Shown: piece after piece, positions 12,243-22,202 of the stretch | Layout: each line of letters begins with the position of its first letter | How positions within the stretch are numbered: position 1 is the first letter of the stretch | Assembly: GCA_023512835.1 (NCBI GenBank) | Contig: CM042091.1 | Location: 2,552,553 to 2,616,552, forward strand | Source: Taxillus chinensis | Lineage: Eukaryota; Streptophyta; Magnoliopsida; Santalales; Loranthaceae | Length of the DNA stretch: 64,000 bases | Direction of reading: 5' to 3' | The notes under the pieces: model-generated | What the model saw: only the letters and a program-made list of their open reading frames with translations | Told to the model about the DNA's origin: nothing | Databases searched by the model: none | Program-made: the position numbers and the translations under genes

Positions 12243-15200
12243 ATGTCCAAGGGAGTGACTGCTGAGAGTCTATTTAACAATTTAGTGGCGATCTCTGATC
12301 GCCTCGAGAAGCCCAAATCGGGGATTTGCTTTGAGGAAGAGCAGAATAAGTCTGTAACTGATAACATTAGGCGCCTATTTGGGCGCGAGAAGCCTGTACA
12401 TCACCTACTAGGCGGAGGGAAATGTGGGGCGTTGTTGTCTTCTCTACATTTCTATGCTGTTTTCCCATGTGGTAAATTTCCAAATTTTCCATTAAATCTT
12501 TGATGTGCAGCTGCTGATGTGCTGTTATGGAGGAACAAGAAGATTTCGGCAAGCGTCTTGGTTAGTGCGACATTTATCTGGGTGCTCTTTGAATGGCTTG
12601 AATACCACTTTCTTTCGCTTGTGTGCCTTGCACTGGCTCTAGGCATGCTTGTCCAATTTTTGTGGTCAAACGCCTCTTCCATATTTAACAGGTGAATACA
12701 GTTTTTATTGCCTAAAAAAAGAGGACAAACAATGTGCACTTTTTAATGCCGTTTGTTGCAATAGGTCACCATCCAAGGCCCCTCGTGTTGTTCTTCCTAA
12801 TGAATTATTTGTCGATATAGCCATATCGATTGCTACAGAAATTAACCGAGCTTTTGGCCTTCTCCAAGATATTTCATGTGAAGGAAATCTGAAACAATTT
12901 CTTGTGGTATGATTACTTGTTTCTTGTGTGGGTTGCTTTACTGCAAAGGGTTTGAAGATATACTTGCTTCTCTTTCAGTATATTAATCGTCTCTACTATG
13001 ATTAATTTGGGAAATGAACATTTTTTGGATAACTGCACTTCTTTCTTTTCTCTTTCTTTTTTTGACTAAATTAAATTCCTCTTGTTTATTTGCACTCTTT
13101 CAAAATAGCATCTTATTTGGATAAATGCAATGCTATTTTACTGGTTGCAACCTCTCATCATGATAATTAATTTATTTGGACATTGTGATTTGCCTCCGCA
13201 TATTGAATTGAATATAAACTTTATGTATGTATTGGTTCATATAGTTGATCCCATTGATACGATCACAATTTAGTAGGAAGAGAAGAATAAGGAGAAACCA
13301 TAGAAATAGAGAAAAGAAGTAGTTGATAATAATTTTTTTCACAACATTTTACTGAAATCCAAACATCCTTTTATATATAGGCTTACAAACAAAATCACCG
13401 ATAATTAAAAATTGTCCACTATCAAATACAACTACCCACTATTTCAATTATCTACTATCTAATAGAAATTACTCATTATTCCATGATTTTCATGATCTAA
13501 ATGCCTATCATTTCTCACCCAGTCACCCCTTGAAGTCTCCTTATCCTTAAGAAGGAAATTGGGACACATCTTCACAAAATGACTTTGATTCTCCCATGCA
13601 GCATACCTAGGTGGTGAACCACTCCACTTGACATACACCAATTCATAATTATTGGAGTTGGGACATGAAACTACTGTTATTGGTTGAATAATTAGACGGT
13701 TTGGAGGCCAAGGTGAAATGGTCGGGACAAATGCTTGAACTATGGATTGAACCAATGAGATTTTATAGGGGTTTGTTGGTGCAATTTTTTGCCAATGGGG
13801 AGAAAGAGGAGTTTTCATTGTGTTAAAATATCCATGCTTTAACCGTGATATGGTTACCATATCCAAAGATTTGATCGCTGGGCTGTTGGGACTAGGACGA
13901 GAAACACTAATGCTTGTGGGAGTGAAAAATAAAGATTCAACAATTGAGGATGAGTAACCTTTGGACTAATTTCTTAAGAAGTTGTTGATGGCAAAATGGC
14001 CGTAGGAGTTGTTGTTGGCTTCGGTGTGGCATCTACAGTTGTGCAAGATCCATAATTGGAGTTGGGACTGATGGCGGAAGAGAAGACGACACATTACACC
14101 TAACACACAATGCTTGGAGCTCAAAATGAATGTATTGTATGACAGATTCACAGCAAGCCCGAACTTCATTAACTTTCGCACAAGTCTTAGAGCATCTCTA
14201 GTACTAACAAGTTAAAATTGTTAGCTAAAACTATATTTAGCTTGTTACAGTATCATTTTTGCTAATGATACTTCAACAGAATACCATTTATATTTTTGCT
14301 TAACTATTATTTTTTCTCATCTATCATTATCTTATATTTTCTTCAAATCCCTAAAATTCATATTCAATGGATAATGTGGGTGATCTGTCGGGGAGAGACC
14401 TCTTGACACAAGAGGGGCAAGATCCATTGAGGAGAGGCCCGATCCCATGCCTAGAATGGACGGAAGAACTTGCCGAGAGCCGCCTACGAAGCCGCACGTA
14501 GCCCCTTGACTCGCGGCCTCCGCCAAGAGCAAGAAGTGATCGTCGGGGGAAGTCAGCCGCTAGACAGCAGCTGGCGTGGAGGGAGGATAAAGCTCGGACA
14601 CTAGATCTGCGGCACGGAGCAGTACAGAGGCGCACAGGCAGAACGTTGTTGTGCAGCGAAGGCCACCACCGCCACCACCAGAGACCAACCCGCAGACAAC
14701 AGAGCCCTCGATCACCCCTAGCTCATCCCAAACACGCAGCAGCCGTCGAGGGAACACCCATCTGAACCCTAAATCACCTACCCGACCGCACAAAGTCAAA
14801 CACCACGCGTGACAGATCCGCAAAAAAGGAAACCGCAGCAAGCTTTGATCAATCGGGCTAGCCACGGCTGTGGAAGGACAAGATTGCAAGCGCCAATATT
14901 TTATCAGAGCTGATAACCGTGGATGGATAACCATGGGTGAGGGGAAGGGATGTGGGTAGAGAAAGACACATGAAAGTAGGGATATTTTAGGTTTTGAAAA
15001 AATATTAAGTGATGTGATATCTTATCAAAAGCTATAAATTAAGTAAATTTATTTAAATTTATTGTTATTGCTAATGATATAGCTAACTTATTAGATTAAC
15101 TTTTCATTTATATTTGACTATAATTAAAAGTATATCGAGATGCTCTTAAAATTTAATAGAAAGAGAAGAATAAGGAAAAACTTGAGAAATAAAGAGAATG

Positions 15201-16334
15201 ACCGAGTAGTTGATATTAAATTTTTTCATGCCTTTTTATTGAAATTCAAATAGCCTTTTATAGGCTTACAAACAAAACTACCAATATTTAAAAATTGATC
15301 ACTATCACATACAACTACTCACTGAAATTATTTATTATCCCATATTTCCATGATTCAAATACCTATCATGTATCATCGTATTATTGGAATTAAGGTTTGT
15401 TGGTTTGATTTAGTTTGGTTTTTATTGTGAAATTATTGCCCAGTTAATTTAGTTTCTCTATAAATTCTGTGTTAGGGCAGCCTTCTTCTTCTTGTTATCT
15501 AGAATGGAAACTCATTTAAAATTATTTAGTCCATTTTCCCTTTGAATCACTGATTGTTTATTAGCTCCCGTTTGGTTGGATGTGATAGCCTTCTTCGTAT
15601 TATCACTTTAGATTACCTTGTGAATCTATCACTCTCACTATCACAAGTTTCTTGTGAATTTATCACTCTCACTTTAGATTACCTTTAGTGATCGATTCTT
15701 GTGAATTTTCTCCAGGCTGTCACATGTTTGTGGGCTGTTGCTGTGATAGGGACCTGGTGCAATTTTTTGACTGTTACCTATATTGGTGAGTAACTAAACT
15801 GTTCTCGTTCACCAGAGTTTCTTAATCTATTAAAATGGCTTCAAATGTACTACAAATTGCTCTTGGTAGCATTAGCATGCTCGCATATATTTTAAAACCT
15901 CAGTGAAAATTGTTGCCATTTTGGTTGTTTTGATTTAAAAAAATAAAACGGAGGCTAGTAACTTCATGAAGAAGTCTTGCTTTCAAGTTTTAAATATTTG
16001 AACATACTCAAAACAACAGTCCTCGGATCTCTATTGCAGTAGTCGTAGAGTTACTGTAGATGCTTGCAATATAGCAGCAAGAACACCGCCAAATTTAGTG
16101 GCCGCTTTTATGTTTTTGATCACTGTCTGAAGCAGCAAGTCTGTGTTTTCTTGGCTGTAATTGCAAGGTTTTGTTGCCGCCCACACTCTGCCAGTTATAT
16201 ATGAGAGAAATGACGAAAAAATAGATGGCTTTGTGTACAAACTCCTAGGCCAGATTCAGCGCCATTATGGCAGGCTTGACGATGGGGTCCTGAGCAGAAT
16301 CCGCAAGGCAAGATTCAAGAATAAGAAGCATTGA
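12243..16334 (+). CDS. RTNLB8: Reticulon-like protein, RTNLB8 type
   Basis: ER membrane-shaping reticulon. Exons 12243-12423, 12511-12691, 12765-12906, 15716-15785 and 16168-16334 join in phase to 246 aa. The N-terminal region [15 protein letters not shown] and the block [19 protein letters not shown] lead into the reticulon homology domain. This has two long hydrophobic hairpins, around [20 protein letters not shown] and around [17 protein letters not shown], then the highly conserved [16 protein letters not shown]. The tail KNKKH fits a KXKXX dilysine ER-retrieval signal. The layout and sequence are closest, from memory, to Arabidopsis RTNLB8. The known role of the family is insertion as a hairpin wedge to curve ER tubules. 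Intron 3 is 2.8 kb because of nested transposon remnants; the other introns are about 70-380 bp. The ATG at 12243 is preferred because it starts the conserved N-terminus. Confidence 0.92.
13459..13866 (-). pseudogene. Gypsy polyprotein C-terminal chromodomain remnant
   Basis: The minus-strand frame contains [19 protein letters not shown] followed by [10 protein letters not shown]. This is the pattern of the chromodomain at the end of plant Ty3/gypsy integrases (hydrophobic-x-WKG-x-P--ATWE, then FP-FHLEDK). It lacks the rest of pol and reads on into the adjacent LTR. It belongs to the retroelement in this intron and is not a host gene. Confidence 0.6.
14190..15145. mobile_element. Harbinger-like MITE with GC-rich core, nested in an LTR
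   Basis: The 956-bp element begins GAGCATCTC and ends GAGATGCTC, a perfect 9-bp terminal inverted repeat. TTA is present on both sides (14187-14189 and 15146-15148). A TTA duplication is typical of PIF/Harbinger (Tourist) elements. The ends are AT-rich, but about 14360-14960 is GC-rich with overlapping ORFs that match no known protein, suggesting captured DNA. It interrupts the start of the right LTR of the surrounding retroelement, so it inserted later. Confidence 0.7.
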
Positions 16335-16439
16335 TAATATTCAGTGATGGAATAAATGTGCAAATACTGCTTTTGAATGTTAATCACCCTGCAAGGATTT
16401 AGAGTTGTAATGCTATGCTATTTTAGTCTGTATATATAT

Positions 16440-16507
16440 ACACACACTTTTGGGGTGGTGAGGTAGATTAAAAGCTATAAAGGAATATATATATATATAT
16501 ATATATA
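16440..16507. repeat. TA/CA microsatellites in the RTNLB8-like 3' region
   Basis: Short TATA/CACA and TA runs lie about 100 bp after the stop codon, in the presumed 3' UTR or just beyond. Confidence 0.8.
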
Positions 16508-16774
16508 AAGTTGATGGCAAATTGAATTAGATATTGCCATTTTTCTATGTTTTTCTTTGCTTAATTTTGTTTTGTTTTCATCTGTCATTTTCAATTTTGT
16601 TTCTTTTAGAGTTTGTTGGAGTCTAAGTCGTGATGGTTAGTTTATCGAGATATATGTCATCAACTAATTAACGATGATAATTTAGAGATAGTTTAGTGGC
16701 ATGATAAATTTATTAAAAGCGTAAAAGACATTCTCCATATAACATTCGGTTCGGCATGTGTGAGCGTAGCTTTG

Positions 16775-17349
16775 AATCAGACCAGGAAAGGAAATAAGTG
16801 GGATGGAGTGTAGCATTGACGATGAGAATCCGAATCAAAAGGTAATGTTTACAGTTTGTTTGATCCATAGAAAACGTTTGTTAATGCGTTGTAAAGAAAC
16901 TAACAATTTAAATTGTTTTCAGTCATCATAGATTGATGTTAAACATAATATTGGGAATCAGAACAGGAAAGGAAATGAGATGGGATGCAATGTAGTATTG
17001 AGGATGAGAACCCGATTCAAAAGCTTAAAAAAAGTTTAAAGGTCTAAAAAACCGTTTACAGTTTGGTTGGTCCATAGAAAAGTTTAAGTGTGTTGTAAAG
17101 GTCTAAAAAAATAAACAATTTACATTTTTGGAAATCAATATAAATTGATGTTAAACATAGTATTGAGAATCATAACAGGATAGGAAATAAGATTGGATGG
17201 GATGTAGTATTTATAATGAGAACTTGGATCAAAAGCTAATATTTTTTTACCGTTTGGTTGATCCATATAAAAAGTTTTTAGGTGTATTGTAAAACTTTAA
17301 AATAAATCAACAATTCAAATTGTTTTGCAATCTATATAAGTTGATGTTA
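16775..17349. repeat. Three-copy tandem repeat, unit about 180-212 bp
   Basis: Copies start near 16775, 16956 and 17168. Each begins AATCA(G/T)A(A/C)CAGGAAAGG-like and shares GATGGGATG.AGTATT, a GTTTGGTTGATCCATA-like block, TTGTAAAG and a closing TTGATGTTA. Copies differ by scattered substitutions and small insertions, so the array is old. It lies about 440 bp downstream of the RTNLB8-like stop and has no coding content. Confidence 0.8.
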
Positions 17350-17596
17350 GGTTGACTGTGTTTGGCTATGCGGGAGTAATTGGACTCTACAATTTCTTTT
17401 TTTTTTTTTTTAAATGGTGAAGTCTTTCAAGGTGGAAGTCAGGTCAATTCATTCTTTAATATGACACCTAACACGGCCCTAGCTTATGGCTATGTGAGAT
17501 TTATTTTTTTTTTTTCATCTTTCGATCTCGACACACATTTAAAACAAATTCCGTCCCTAATTTTGAAAAAAAGAACTTATTATTATTATTATTATT

Positions 17597-17885
17597 ATTA
17601 TTTTGTAAATCAAGGCTACGTCTTCAAAATTCGGCTAGGGTGCAATCTTAAATTCGATCTTAAGTATACCATGTATTGTTGTGCTTTATTTGATATAAGC
17701 ATTAAACGTTCACCCACCGTCTATTATTATTTGAAAGATAATTATTTTGTAAATTAAGGCTACGTCTTCAAAATTCAGCTAGGGTGCAATCTTAAATTCG
17801 ATCTTTAAGTATACCATGTATTGTTGTGCTTTATTTGATATAAGCATTAAACGTCCACCCATTGTCTGTTATTATCTGAAAGATT
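17597..17885. repeat. 144-bp tandem duplication
   Basis: Two nearly identical copies (17597-17740 and 17741-17885) start ATTATTTTGTAAAT and share AAGGCTACGTCTTCAAAATT, GGGTGCAATCTTAAATTCGA and a TAAGCATTAAACGT block. A TAT triplet run (about 17578-17603) precedes them. Only a handful of differences separate the copies, so the duplication is younger than the neighbouring three-copy array. Confidence 0.9.
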
Positions 17886-18202
17886 TGTTGGAGGAGTGAG
17901 CATTAATCATAGCTTGGTAATGATCAAGTCTTTGAAGTTCATTACAATGTCCTATTAAAAGAATTACATATTTACATGTCATTGTATGTTTGTGCTTGTA
18001 CGTGACTAATACAACATAATTTCACCCATTAAACATACTAACTTATCATTTACCCACATTCAAAGTTAGAGGACACCCTACAACCATAACATGTCATGCC
18101 TCTCTAAGAAAATTTTGCGTTTCCCGAGTTAAAAGAACACCAACATTTCCACCTAAGCCAAAAATATAATAGTTTTACCTCTGCGTGTCACATTTGCCAT
18201 TA

Positions 18203-18933
18203 GAGCATTCTTATTTGGCTGAGTTAAAATATAGCTAGTAGTTTTATTAAATGTCATAAAAGAAGCCTGCAACAACAGCCTCTTCAAATGCTACAGAAAT
18301 TTGATAAATTCTAAAATGGCTCAACAATTCTAGCGAGTCAAATAAAATTTGACCAGCATTAATATTATTTTTTTATTACTTGCGTTTGACGAAGGTCTCC
18401 TGTGACGCAGAGGAATACGCAAAAGACGCAAACGCAGATGCAAACGCCCATCGCTACCCCGCCGCCTCCGCCGCCCCTCGCCCGCCCCCGCCCATCCCCG
18501 CTGTCCCTCGCCTGTCCGATCCCTTCGCCGTCCCTCGCCTGTCCGATCCCTTCGCCGTCAGTCCAATCATCCCCCCACCGTCCGACCCCATGGTCGACAA
18601 AGCGTGTTCGACGAAAGCCCCCCGCCCCCCACCCTGACGAAGACGAACGCTAGGAAACGCTCATCACGACCGCACCATCCCTCGCTTGTCCGATCCCCCC
18701 CACCCACCGTCTGACCTCGCCCGTCTCCATCAGATCCGGTGATCCCGTCTCCATCTCCATCCGAAGTCGTCCTCCTTTCTTTTTCCGTTTTATAATATAT
18801 TAATATTTTATTAAAATAGCCAAACAATTATTGAGTCTATTATTTGAGGTTTTGAAAGGAGAGTAATTAAATTTTATAAAAGGTAAATTTTTGGTTAAAT
18901 TTTAGCTAAAGTTTATTGAGGACTGTGAATGTC
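18203..18933. mobile_element. Second GC-cored Harbinger-like MITE
   Basis: It is bounded by TTA at 18200-18202 and 18934-18936. The ends are GAGCATTC and GAATGTC, an imperfect inverted repeat. The subterminal motifs GTTAAAAT and TAGCTA resemble the element at 14190. The centre (about 18390-18780) is strongly GC-rich and includes a perfect 27-bp tandem duplication near 18504-18556. The proline-rich ORFs inside reflect base composition, not a protein family. Confidence 0.55.
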
Positions 18934-18936
18934 TTA

Positions 18937-19363
18937 CAGGGGTTAAAATAATTTTTAGAGCTTCATTTTAATTTATACTTAGATGAATTACGGTAAAGTT
19001 TTTCTCTCGATGTGATTTTTCTATTCTAAGATTTTTCACATAGATTCTTTTTTGTTACACGAGTTAGATATAAAGCGTTTTTTTATGACATCAATAGGGC
19101 GTTTTTGTAATGTTGGTAAAAAATAAATTTTGCATAAATATAATCAATGCCTATGTTTTTGGAATGTCAATAAAATGATACATCTATCTCGACATTTTTT
19201 ATATGCCGTCATAAATGTAATCAATACCTTCGTGAAACACTAGTGTTTATTAATTTATGCCGGCTTTTTTTAAATGTCGGCATGCATTCTGTTCGCATGA
19301 AACGCAGGTATTGATCTATACTGACGTTTTTATATGATATGCCAGCATTTTGGAATGTCGATA
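18937..19363. repeat. Cluster of degenerate short repeats, CACTA-subterminal-like
   Basis: Variants of GACATTTTT and ATGTCGGCA recur about every 30-70 bp in both orientations (for example near 19125, 19190, 19265 and 19335). Dense short direct and inverted repeats of this type are typical of CACTA transposon subterminal regions. No CACTA terminus or transposase was seen, so this is a weak assignment. Confidence 0.3.
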
Positions 19364-19638
19364 TATTAGAATCCAAGGGTCAACGTCCTAAAATCAATTG
19401 ATTGTAGGGAAGGCTACCCTTGGATCTATATCAAGCATACTTTATTGGTCACTTTCTCTAATGTGAGATTCTAACACCCCCCTACCCCCTCACGTGTCAA
19501 CGTGGATGATACATACGGTCGGAAATCATGGATAAGGGAAACATTAGGAACAAACTCCTCACGGAATGAACATCGTGAGTGAAAATATAACATGCGATAC
19601 CTTATTAGAATCCAAGGGTCAACGTCTTAAAACCAATT
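19364..19638. repeat. 36-bp direct repeats 239 bp apart, possible solo-LTR remnant
   Basis: ATTAGAATCCAAGGGTCAAC and the following 16 bases occur at 19364-19399 and again at 19603-19638 with two differences. The sequence between contains GATTCTAACACCCCCC and a G-box-like TCACGTGTCAACGTGG, reminiscent of plant LTR ends. No coding remnant is adjacent. Confidence 0.5.
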
Positions 19639-19849
19639 AATAGATGAAAAGTATATTTTTTGAAAGACCGTTGAAGCTTCTGTAATTTTTTTTAATAAAT
19701 AGATATAGATAGTTGATTTGAAGGAGAAAAAATATTTTAAACTTATACGTTCATTACTAAAGGAGAAAAAATACAACAAAACAATACAATATTGCAGCAG
19801 TTGGTGAACAATACTGTATCAGTGCTGAAGTTGCTACGTACACCTACCC

Positions 19850-19880
19850 ATAAGGAGCAGTGCTGAAGACTGCTCCTTAT
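19850..19880. repeat. Perfect 12-bp hairpin, 7-nt loop
   Basis: ATAAGGAGCAGT (19850-19861) is followed after GCTGAAG by its exact reverse complement (19869-19880). No protein-coding context is nearby, and its role is unknown. Confidence 0.85.
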
Positions 19881-20267
19881 GTGACGCCGGCGCTAATTTT
19901 CATTGCGAGATACTCCTAATTTATATTGGACTAGGCTTGATCCTCTTATTGTATATATACTACGTGCGTGCATGATGTTACGCGCGCGTTTGCCTTTGGA
20001 TTTCTCATGCGCTTCCTGAGAGCTGCTATATAATTAGATTTAGTCGATCGTCAAAATATATTAGTCTGTTGCTTGTGGGTGCGTGCGTACAGAAGTTGGC
20101 ATCGATCGTACGGAGGTCTATGTTGTTACTTGTTGTTACTCGGGTCTTTACACTACACATATAATTCATTTTGATGGGGTTTTTCAATTTAATTATTTTT
20201 AATATAATATAAGAACATATATATTGGAGGCCTGGAGGGCGATGCACACAAGACAGCGTTGCTCGGG

Positions 20268-20353
20268 CACGTGCATGGACGGCTCCATGCACGGGCGGAG
20301 TGTGTAGAGCAGCCATCTTCCATGAGCTTAGCTCATGCAAGGGGCCCCACGTG
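20268..20353 (+). promoter_or_regulatory. G-box / RY-element cluster
   Basis: Two CACGTG G-boxes (20268-20273 and 20348-20353) frame RY-type motifs: TGCATG at 20272-20277, CATGCA at 20286-20291 and CATGCA at 20334-20339. The first two RY motifs form the arms of a perfect inverted repeat, CGTGCATGGA / TCCATGCACG (20270-20279 and 20284-20293). In plants, G-box (ABRE-like) plus RY combinations are bound by bZIP and B3 (ABI3/FUS3-type) factors in ABA- and seed-responsive promoters (known). It sits about 240-320 bp upstream of the TATA box at 20589. Confidence 0.5.
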
Positions 20354-20588
20354 CCATTTTGGACAAACTTGTGGAGACCGACCACCTTGGGCTGCTGCCA
20401 GTCTGCACTTTTCTGTTACACTAAAACAAAAAAGCGCATGGTATACATTTTGAAAAGCAACAGACCCAAAAAAAAAAAAAAAAAAACCAGAACAAGCTGT
20501 CCCTGCGATGACCATAAATTAATGCATTAATTTAAATTTCACCAAACCTTCAACAACCATACAAGTATACAACCCTTCATTCTTTAGC

Positions 20589-20597
20589 TATAAATAG
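20589..20597 (+). promoter_or_regulatory. TATA box for the small acidic ORF
   Basis: TATAAATAG is a canonical plant TATA box. It lies 138 bp before the ATG at 20727, a normal promoter-plus-leader distance. Confidence 0.5.
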
Positions 20598-20726
20598 CTG
20601 GATCCACACTACGCCTTCCTCACATGCCTTGATATATATATATATCAACCCGGATAATATTATTAATGTTGGTTTTGATCAGTGTCTAAATCTATAGCTG
20701 CATTTATATATACTGTTTTGAGTTTG

Positions 20727-20906
20727 ATGGCTTCTTCATCAATGGGCATGCTTGGGTTTGATTTAAGCGATGATGCTGACATGGTAAGGTACACGGGCAT
20801 TGCTGTAGTTGCCAGCAGAATTAGCAATCTCATTATAGAAGGCGACGGCGACGACGATGACGATGATGATGACGGAGGGGATGTGGCTCCCGCCGCGGCA
20901 CACTAG
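20727..20906 (+). CDS. Small acidic protein, unknown function
   Basis: A 59-residue ORF starts MASSSMGMLGFDLSDDADMV and contains a moderately hydrophobic segment (YTGIAVVASRISNLII). It then has an uninterrupted aspartate run and ends GGDVAPAAAH. The family is not recognised. Support for a gene comes from context: a TATAAATAG box 138 bp upstream, a G-box/RY cluster further upstream, and coding-like base composition unlike the AT-rich surroundings. The Asp run may be a GAC/GAT triplet-repeat expansion. The same frame is open upstream to about 20682 without an ATG, so an upstream exon or non-AUG start cannot be excluded. It could also be non-coding. Confidence 0.3.
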   Translation: MASSSMGMLGFDLSDDADMVRYTGIAVVASRISNLIIEGDGDDDDDDDDGGDVAPAAAH

Positions 20907-22081
20907 CTAGTTTATAATTACTTGCATTGTATGGCCTATAAATATATCCCATGTTATATGGTTAGTACGGGATGAGCAATATTTGAGCTGCAGAGGTTTG
21001 AGTTATAAAAAATAATTTAAAAAAAAAACTATTTAGTAAGTTTATGTATTTGATGGGGCAGTCAACATAACTCAAATAGACGCTTGTAAGCTTGTTATTC
21101 AATAAAACCACGCTTTCTTGCTAAGTTTATGTCTTGTGTTTAATGCAATCTCAATTATTATCTTATTTAATTATAAATTAAAAATAATTTCTGTTAAAAA
21201 ATATTTATCTTTAGTCAAGAATGTATTTTTAAAAAATCAAGTCTTTTTTTTTTCTTAAAATGATATATATAAATAAAAAAAATTAAAATCTCCCATCACA
21301 ATTGAATTTAACATAAAACATTAAAACAGTTAGAAATATTTTTTTTTAATAATTATAAAATTCATCATTTAAAATTTTTTTATTAAATTCATATTATTAT
21401 TAAATTAACACGAGTTAACTACTTTTAAAAACAATATACAAAACTATGGTACCAAACAACCTAGAGTTTAATTTGAACATTTACCCCCATAACTTTTAAA
21501 TTAATCCCTAGAATTGTGAAATACCCTATCCAAATGCATCCTTAAAATATGCGTACGGTTTTCGAAGCATTCTGAAAGGGTTAATACTACATTTTCTTTC
21601 GAATATAAATTTTCACTTCAATTTATGGCATCATCATCTACGATAAAATGTATTGCGAAAAAAAATATGACAACTAAGCAATATTGTGAGTTTCAACATG
21701 AATAAATTATATTGGTTTTTATAATAAAAAACACTCAACTTACAAATAAATCATTAGCGCTCAAAATTGAACTACATTTCCATAATAATAATAATAATGT
21801 ACTATAATTGTTTTTATTATACTTTTATAATAAGAAAAAAACATTAACAAAATCTGTGTTGCTTCGTGGACTGAGAAGATCGGGAGAATGAGGCCCAAAA
21901 TCAATCCATCAACTCTTCTAGGGTCGAGGCCCAGCCCACGTTCAGCGCCTCGCCTCCATAGTCCATCTGGCTTACTCAAACACCCGCGGACACCAAACGC
22001 CCGCGTCGCAGATTGGATTAGCGGCCAAAATAAAATAAATAAATAAATAAACAATTAAAAGACCGCACCGTTGGTGGTGTC
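20907..22081. other. Intergenic spacer
   Basis: AT-rich spacer containing the presumed 3' UTR of the small ORF on the left and the promoter of the aldo/keto reductase on the right. A TAA/ATA triplet run lies near 21780-21800. No other feature was recognised. Confidence 0.55.
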
Positions 22082-22153
22082 TATCGGAAAGCCGATACAT
22101 TCTCTGGTGGTGGTGTCTGTCGGAAAGCCGATACATTCTCTGTCGGAAAGCCG
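22082..22153 (+). repeat. Short tandem repeats in the AKR promoter or 5' UTR
   Basis: The core TCGGAAAGCCGATACATTCT occurs twice 36 bp apart (at 22084 and 22120), with a third truncated TCGGAAAGCCG at 22143. Each full core contains the small palindrome ATCGG-AAAG-CCGAT or a variant. The array ends 50 bp before the reductase ATG. Confidence 0.8.
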
Positions 22154-22202
22154 TTTCCCTGATTTCCATTTTCCAAATCCCAAGAAATTATAAAGTAGAG
22201 GC

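Larger units (their letters stand above)
13255..15375 (-). mobile_element. Decayed chromodomain LTR retroelement in RTNLB8-like intron 3
   Basis: A direct repeat of about 230-260 bp marks the two LTRs: 13255-13517 and 15149-15375 (plus a few bases left of 14190). Both copies share AAGAGAAGAATAAGG, TATAGGCTTACAAACAAAA and a CCTATCAT end. The left copy begins TGATAC and the right ends GTATCA. On the minus strand a purine-rich tract (AAGGGGTGACTGGG) lies just before the 3' LTR. The internal part is only about 0.67 kb, so most of gag-pol is deleted. A Ty3/gypsy chromovirus origin is inferred from the chromodomain-like remnant. No target duplication was found. Confidence 0.65.

Noticed and set aside
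14332..14934. Minus-strand ORFs in the GC-rich MITE core
   Set aside because: Open because the core is GC-rich; no recognisable domain, and the two frames overlap.
18380..18653. Proline-rich ORFs
   Set aside because: Low-complexity translation of a C-rich MITE core with a tandem duplication.
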